Of a stretch of DNA of 64,000 nucleotides, positions 60,914-64,000 are shown piece after piece. Below the pieces are notes generated by a model. That model ran no database searches and was not told the DNA's origin. It was given only the letters and a program-made list of their open reading frames with translations. Where the stretch lies: NCBI GenBank assembly GCA_041746105.1, contig JBGTHP010000032.1, positions 124,001-188,000 of the forward strand, in the 5' to 3' direction. The position numbers and the translations under genes are program-made. The stretch is from JBFHRE01 sp041746105. Its GTDB lineage: Bacteria > Actinomycetota > Acidimicrobiia > Spongiisociales > ZC4RG35. Each line of letters starts with the position of its first letter. The first letter of the stretch is position 1.

Positions 60914-62035
60914 ATGAGCGCACCGCTGGCGGGGATAAGGGTGATCGAGTTCGGGAACCTGATTGCGGCACCGTACGCAGCGATGTTGCTGGCCGATCTC
61001 GGCGCCGATGTCGTCAAGGTCGAGCCACAGACGGGTGACCTGGGAAGGGGTTTTGGACCTTTCATCGAGGACGAGTCCGCATTCTTCCTGTCCGCCAACC
61101 GTGGCAAAAGATCGGTGGTGCTCGAACTCGGAAACGAAACCGATCGCGCGAGCGCAGCCCAACTCTGCGCCAATGCCGACGTGGTGGTTCACAACCTACG
61201 ACGCGGCGCCTTGGAACGGCGAGGCCTGGGTTATGACGATCTCCGCAAGAAAAACCCAGGGTTGATCTACACCGCGATCTCCGCATTTGGCAGTGATGGT
61301 CCCTACGCCGACCGGGCCGGGATCGACGTCATATTTCAGGCGGAGTCTGGCATGATCTCGCTCACCGGAAGCGAGGGCGACAAACCTTCAAAGACGGCCA
61401 CCACGATCGGTGACTACGTCGCCGGCACCAACGCCGCCCTCGCCATCTGCGCCGCGCTCGCGAGCCGATCCGCCACCGGAGCCGGCGGCAGAATCGACAT
61501 CAGCCTGCGGGATGGGTTGATCGCGGTGCAGGCCGGATGGAACGCGCTCGCCTTTGTTTCTGACTCCCAGCCGTCGCGGTCAGGCACGGCCTCCCCCTAT
61601 CTCAGCCCGAACCAGGTGTTCGAGACCGCCGAGGGCGCCTTGGCTCTCGCAATCGTCTCAGATCGCCACTTCGTAATCCTGTGTGAAGAACTGGGACGCC
61701 CTGATCTGGTCGATACATACCCGACGAACGACCTCAGGATGCTCCATCGCCACGAACTCGCCGACATTCTCGGAACCATCCTTGCAACCGCCCCCGCCGC
61801 GCGTTGGGTTGAGAGACTCGATCGAGTCGGGCTTCCCGTCGGCAGGGTCCTCACGCTGCCCGAGGTGTGGGACGACCCTCAGGTACGGCACAACCAAATG
61901 ATCCTCGAGTTCGAACATCCGACGACAGGGAGTTTCCGAACAATCGGCTCGCCGCTCGTCATCGACGGCCATCCCGCAGCCAGCACACGCCGCCCTCCGC
62001 GGCTGGGGGAACACAACGCAGAGTTATTGTCCTGA
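60914..62035 (+). CDS. CaiB/BaiF-family CoA transferase
   Basis: A 373-residue class III CoA transferase, which moves CoA between acids through an aspartyl intermediate. GIRVIEFGNLIAAPYAAMLLADLGADVVKVEP opens the fold. The catalytic Asp should be near residue 155-165 (YADRAGIDVIFQAESGMIS has the right region), and GGRIDISLRDGLIAVQA follows. The start is ATG 60914 (MSAPLAGI); the frame is open 28 codons upstream without family likeness. It begins an operon with two SDR-like genes and a SerA-like dehydrogenase. Confidence 0.92.
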   Translation: MSAPLAGIRVIEFGNLIAAPYAAMLLADLGADVVKVEPQTGDLGRGFGPFIEDESAFFLSANRGKRSVVLELGNETDRASAAQLCANADVVVHNLRRGALERRGLGYDDLRKKNPGLIYTAISAFGSDGPYADRAGIDVIFQAESGMISLTGSEGDKPSKTATTIGDYVAGTNAALAICAALASRSATGAGGRIDISLRDGLIAVQAGWNALAFVSDSQPSRSGTASPYLSPNQVFETAEGALALAIVSDRHFVILCEELGRPDLVDTYPTNDLRMLHRHELADILGTILATAPAARWVERLDRVGLPVGRVLTLPEVWDDPQVRHNQMILEFEHPTTGSFRTIGSPLVIDGHPAASTRRPPRLGEHNAELLS

Positions 62036-62105
62036 CACGGGTCGTCCGTTCCAGCGCGCAAGCCCGGCCGCGGCATCAAGGTGAAACCGGTAACTTCCAC
62101 GACTC

Positions 62106-62528
62106 ATGACCATTCGAGCGCCGCAAGATGTGATTGAGGATATGGCCGGCATCCACGGTTCTGTCTTCTGGGCCGCCGATGTGTCGGATGGCTGGGATGA
62201 CGTTCGGACAGAACTCGTAGCGGCATTCGAATTCAGCCGCGCCGCGGCCAAAGCGGGTGAACCGCTGGTCTTTGTGGTCAGAACAGACGACCTTCTCGGC
62301 CGTCGTGGCGCCGGGAGGGCAATGGTGGCCACTGGGCTCCTCTCCGCAGCCCGTTCCCTCGCTCTGGAAACGACCAAGGCGAACGTCCCGATCAATGTGC
62401 TCGCGGTCGAGGAGGGTACGGCATCGAGCAGTGTCGCCCTTTGGGTCAATCAGCTCTTGATCCAGGGCGGACCGACGGGCGAATTGGTCCGGATGGGCGC
62501 AAGCCACATTGGGAAAGCGCTCCCATGA
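62106..62528 (+). CDS. Degenerate SDR-like protein, 140 residues
   Basis: A short protein whose second half (RAMVATGLLSAARSLALETTKANVPINVLAVEEG) reads like the helix and strand after the catalytic Tyr of a short-chain dehydrogenase. It lacks the Gly-rich NAD loop and the YxxxK motif; the first 55 residues do not look like a Rossmann start. Its stop overlaps the start of a complete SDR gene (ATGA), so a non-catalytic partner subunit is plausible. A decayed paralog is the alternative. Confidence 0.62.
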   Translation: MTIRAPQDVIEDMAGIHGSVFWAADVSDGWDDVRTELVAAFEFSRAAAKAGEPLVFVVRTDDLLGRRGAGRAMVATGLLSAARSLALETTKANVPINVLAVEEGTASSSVALWVNQLLIQGGPTGELVRMGASHIGKALP

Positions 62529-63205
62529 GCTTGTCCGTGGTCACCGGTGCGGCAGGAGGAATCGGGCGATCGATCTGCGCCCGATTGTGCGACCGAGGAG
62601 ACGAAGTGATAGCGGTGGATCTCTCAGATCGTCTCGCCGACCTGGAGGGCGTGACTCCGGTCCAGGTCGACTTGAACACCGACGCCGGGATAGAACAGGT
62701 CGCCGCAGCGGTCGGCTCGAGCACCATACGCCTACTCGTGAACAACGCAGGAATCACCAGGGACGCTCGGCTGGTCAATTTGAACGACGAGGACTTCGCT
62801 TCCGTAATCGAGATCAATCTCGGCGCCGCCTACCGGTTGTCACGTCGACTGATTCCGTCGATGAGGGCCGGTTCGTCGATCGTGTCCCTGGCGTCGCGGG
62901 CATATCTCGGCAACTTCGGGCAGTTCAACTACTCGATGTCGAAGGGAGGAATAGTCGGTATGACCCGCGCCTTTGCCATTGAACTCGCTCCCGGGATCCG
63001 CGCCAACGCAATCGCCCCCGGACTGATCGAGACGGAGATGGCCTTGGGCATACCGGATGAAGTTCGTGAAAAAATGATCTCTGCGATTCCTCTCGACCGG
63101 ATGGGACGGCCGGACGAGGTGGCCGACCTGGTCGCTTTCTTGTCGGAGTCCAGCTATATCACCGGGGAGGTCGTCGTCATCGGCGGCGGAAGGAGCTTGA
63201 CGTGA
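62525..63205 (+). CDS. Short-chain dehydrogenase/reductase (FabG-like)
   Basis: A 226-residue classical SDR. The cofactor loop is VVTGAAGGIGRS; NNAG lies near residue 75; the active site has Ser in SIVSLASRAYLG and Tyr-x3-Lys in NYSMSK. IAPGLIETEM and the C-terminal ITGEVVVIGGG complete the fold. An Asp after strand 2 (VIAVDLS) favours NAD(H). It overlaps both neighbours, so the CoA transferase, the SDR-like protein, this enzyme and the SerA-like enzyme are likely one pathway for a CoA-linked acid. Confidence 0.92.
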   Translation: MSLSVVTGAAGGIGRSICARLCDRGDEVIAVDLSDRLADLEGVTPVQVDLNTDAGIEQVAAAVGSSTIRLLVNNAGITRDARLVNLNDEDFASVIEINLGAAYRLSRRLIPSMRAGSSIVSLASRAYLGNFGQFNYSMSKGGIVGMTRAFAIELAPGIRANAIAPGLIETEMALGIPDEVREKMISAIPLDRMGRPDEVADLVAFLSESSYITGEVVVIGGGRSLT

Positions 63206-64000
63206 GCGACCATCGACCGAGGGTTCTCGTTGCCGACTCGATCAGCGCGGCAGGCATCGACCTCATGTCAACCAAGCTCGACGTGACGGTGAGCCTGGGA
63301 TTGACCGAACCCGAATTGATCGATCTCATCCCAGATTTCGACGCCATCGTGGTCCGGTCGGCAACCAGGGTCACGGCCGGGGTGATCGCGGCTGCGGGCA
63401 GGCTCAAAGTGATCGCTCGCGCCGGAGCCGGTCTCGACACCATCGATGTTGCGGCTGCCACCGAACGAGGGATCGAGGTGGTCAACAGCCCAGACGCCAA
63501 CACCCTCGCCGTCGCCGAGTTGACGATGGGTCTGTTGCTGGGATTGGCGCGGAAACTCGCACGCGCCGACGCCGCCATGAAGGCGGGGCGCTGGGAGAAG
63601 TCACAGCTCATGGGCTCGGGGCTGGCCGGCAAAACCCTCGGGATAGTCGGCTTTGGACGCATCGGACAGGAGGTGGCGGTTCGGGCCAAAGCCTTTGGAA
63701 TGGTTGTCATCACCAACCAACACCGGCCGACGCCGGAGTTGTATCGAGAAGCCGGGGCCGAACCGGTCGATCTCGAGGAGCTTTTGGCCCGCTCGGACTA
63801 CGTCACAATCCACGTTCCGGCGAGGGCGGAAACCGAGAACCTGATCGGAGCCTCTCAGCTTGCAAGGATGAAACCCACGGCGTATCTGATCAACACGTCA
63901 CGAGGTACAACCGTTGACGCCGCCGCGCTACTCGCCGCTCTCGACGCCGGTGAGCTGGCAGGGGCAGGCCTCGACGTTTTTGCGGTCGAACCGGCAGTCG
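63202..64000 (+). CDS. D-3-phosphoglycerate dehydrogenase-like 2-hydroxyacid dehydrogenase (3' end beyond window)
   Basis: The first 266 residues of a D-isomer 2-hydroxyacid dehydrogenase. The NAD loop is TLGIVGFGRIGQEVAVRAKAFGM. Arg in LINTSRGTTVDAAAL is the substrate-binding Arg, and LAVAELTMGLLLGLAR and GAGLDVFAVEPAV are typical of SerA. The Glu and His of the triad lie partly past the edge. GTG 63202 overlaps the SDR stop. It could be serA itself or a relative specialised for the CoA-linked acid handled by the upstream genes. Confidence 0.9.
   Translation, partial: MSDHRPRVLVADSISAAGIDLMSTKLDVTVSLGLTEPELIDLIPDFDAIVVRSATRVTAGVIAAAGRLKVIARAGAGLDTIDVAAATERGIEVVNSPDANTLAVAELTMGLLLGLARKLARADAAMKAGRWEKSQLMGSGLAGKTLGIVGFGRIGQEVAVRAKAFGMVVITNQHRPTPELYREAGAEPVDLEELLARSDYVTIHVPARAETENLIGASQLARMKPTAYLINTSRGTTVDAAALLAALDAGELAGAGLDVFAVEPAV

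Overview
The window is 64 kb of GC-rich DNA with tightly packed genes. Many neighbouring genes share ATGA or GTGA start/stop overlaps. Several traits point to an actinobacterium, most likely a member of the Acidimicrobiia or a close relative. These are an HspR regulator paired with a HAIR-type operator, an F420-type luciferase-like monooxygenase, a stand-alone ATP-dependent ligase plus a LigD-type polymerase, frequent GTG starts, and S-layer homology modules that carry paired cysteines (a GC...CP pattern). This placement is an inference; there is no rRNA in the window, and I found no tRNA, IS element, prophage or CRISPR array.

Layout. 1-4.5 kb: a sulfur/anaerobic-respiration-like module. It holds a molybdopterin oxidoreductase (cut by the window edge) and a fused 4Fe-4S/NrfD subunit on the minus strand, and an ArsR repressor, an unknown protein and a TauE/SafE exporter on the plus strand. 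Both promoter regions carry related TATGCG/CGCATA palindromes. 4.4-9.6 kb: a secreted lysozyme-like protein, then a coupled pair made of a multi-spanning membrane protein with two c-type haem motifs and a membrane SpoIIE-type phosphatase. 9.7-18.2 kb: a maltodextrin locus (LacI regulator, MalE, MalF, MalG, GH13 amylase) followed by an SLH-anchored secreted protein. 18.2-25.3 kb: YihY, LigC-like ligase, SLH-anchored GH26-like protein, methyltransferase, LigD-type polymerase and small membrane proteins. 25.3-33.6 kb: a PLP enzyme, hydrolase, MFS transporter, an ECF sigma factor overlapping a domain-permuted Ada protein, a secreted protein and MsrB. 33.7-41.4 kb: a purine-catabolism-like operon (thiamine-binding-like/HTH regulator, nucleoside deaminase, two-subunit xanthine dehydrogenase) and two convergent PLP enzymes.

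41.4-44.5 kb: TetR, carotenoid-cleavage oxygenase and F420-type monooxygenase, with tandem palindromes in front of the oxygenase. 44.5-51.4 kb: transhydrogenase PntAb/PntB, CHAD, Nudix, GNAT, orphan DNA methyltransferase, low-molecular-weight phosphatase and nitrilase-family genes. 51.4-57.9 kb: a complete heat-shock locus, with lon divergent from dnaK-grpE-dnaJ-hspR around a HAIR operator. 58-64 kb: a flavodoxin-like oxidoreductase, DUF1801 protein, tryptophan 2,3-dioxygenase with a YvlD-like membrane protein, and an operon of CaiB-type CoA transferase, a degenerate SDR-like protein, a full SDR and a SerA-like dehydrogenase cut by the right edge.

The least ordinary parts are: a small open frame interrupted by one in-frame TGA in front of the molybdoenzyme operon; an ArsR-linked gene that seems to start at ATC; the haem-c/SpoIIE pair; the ECF sigma/permuted Ada pair; and the thiamine-binding-like/HTH protein heading the purine operon.
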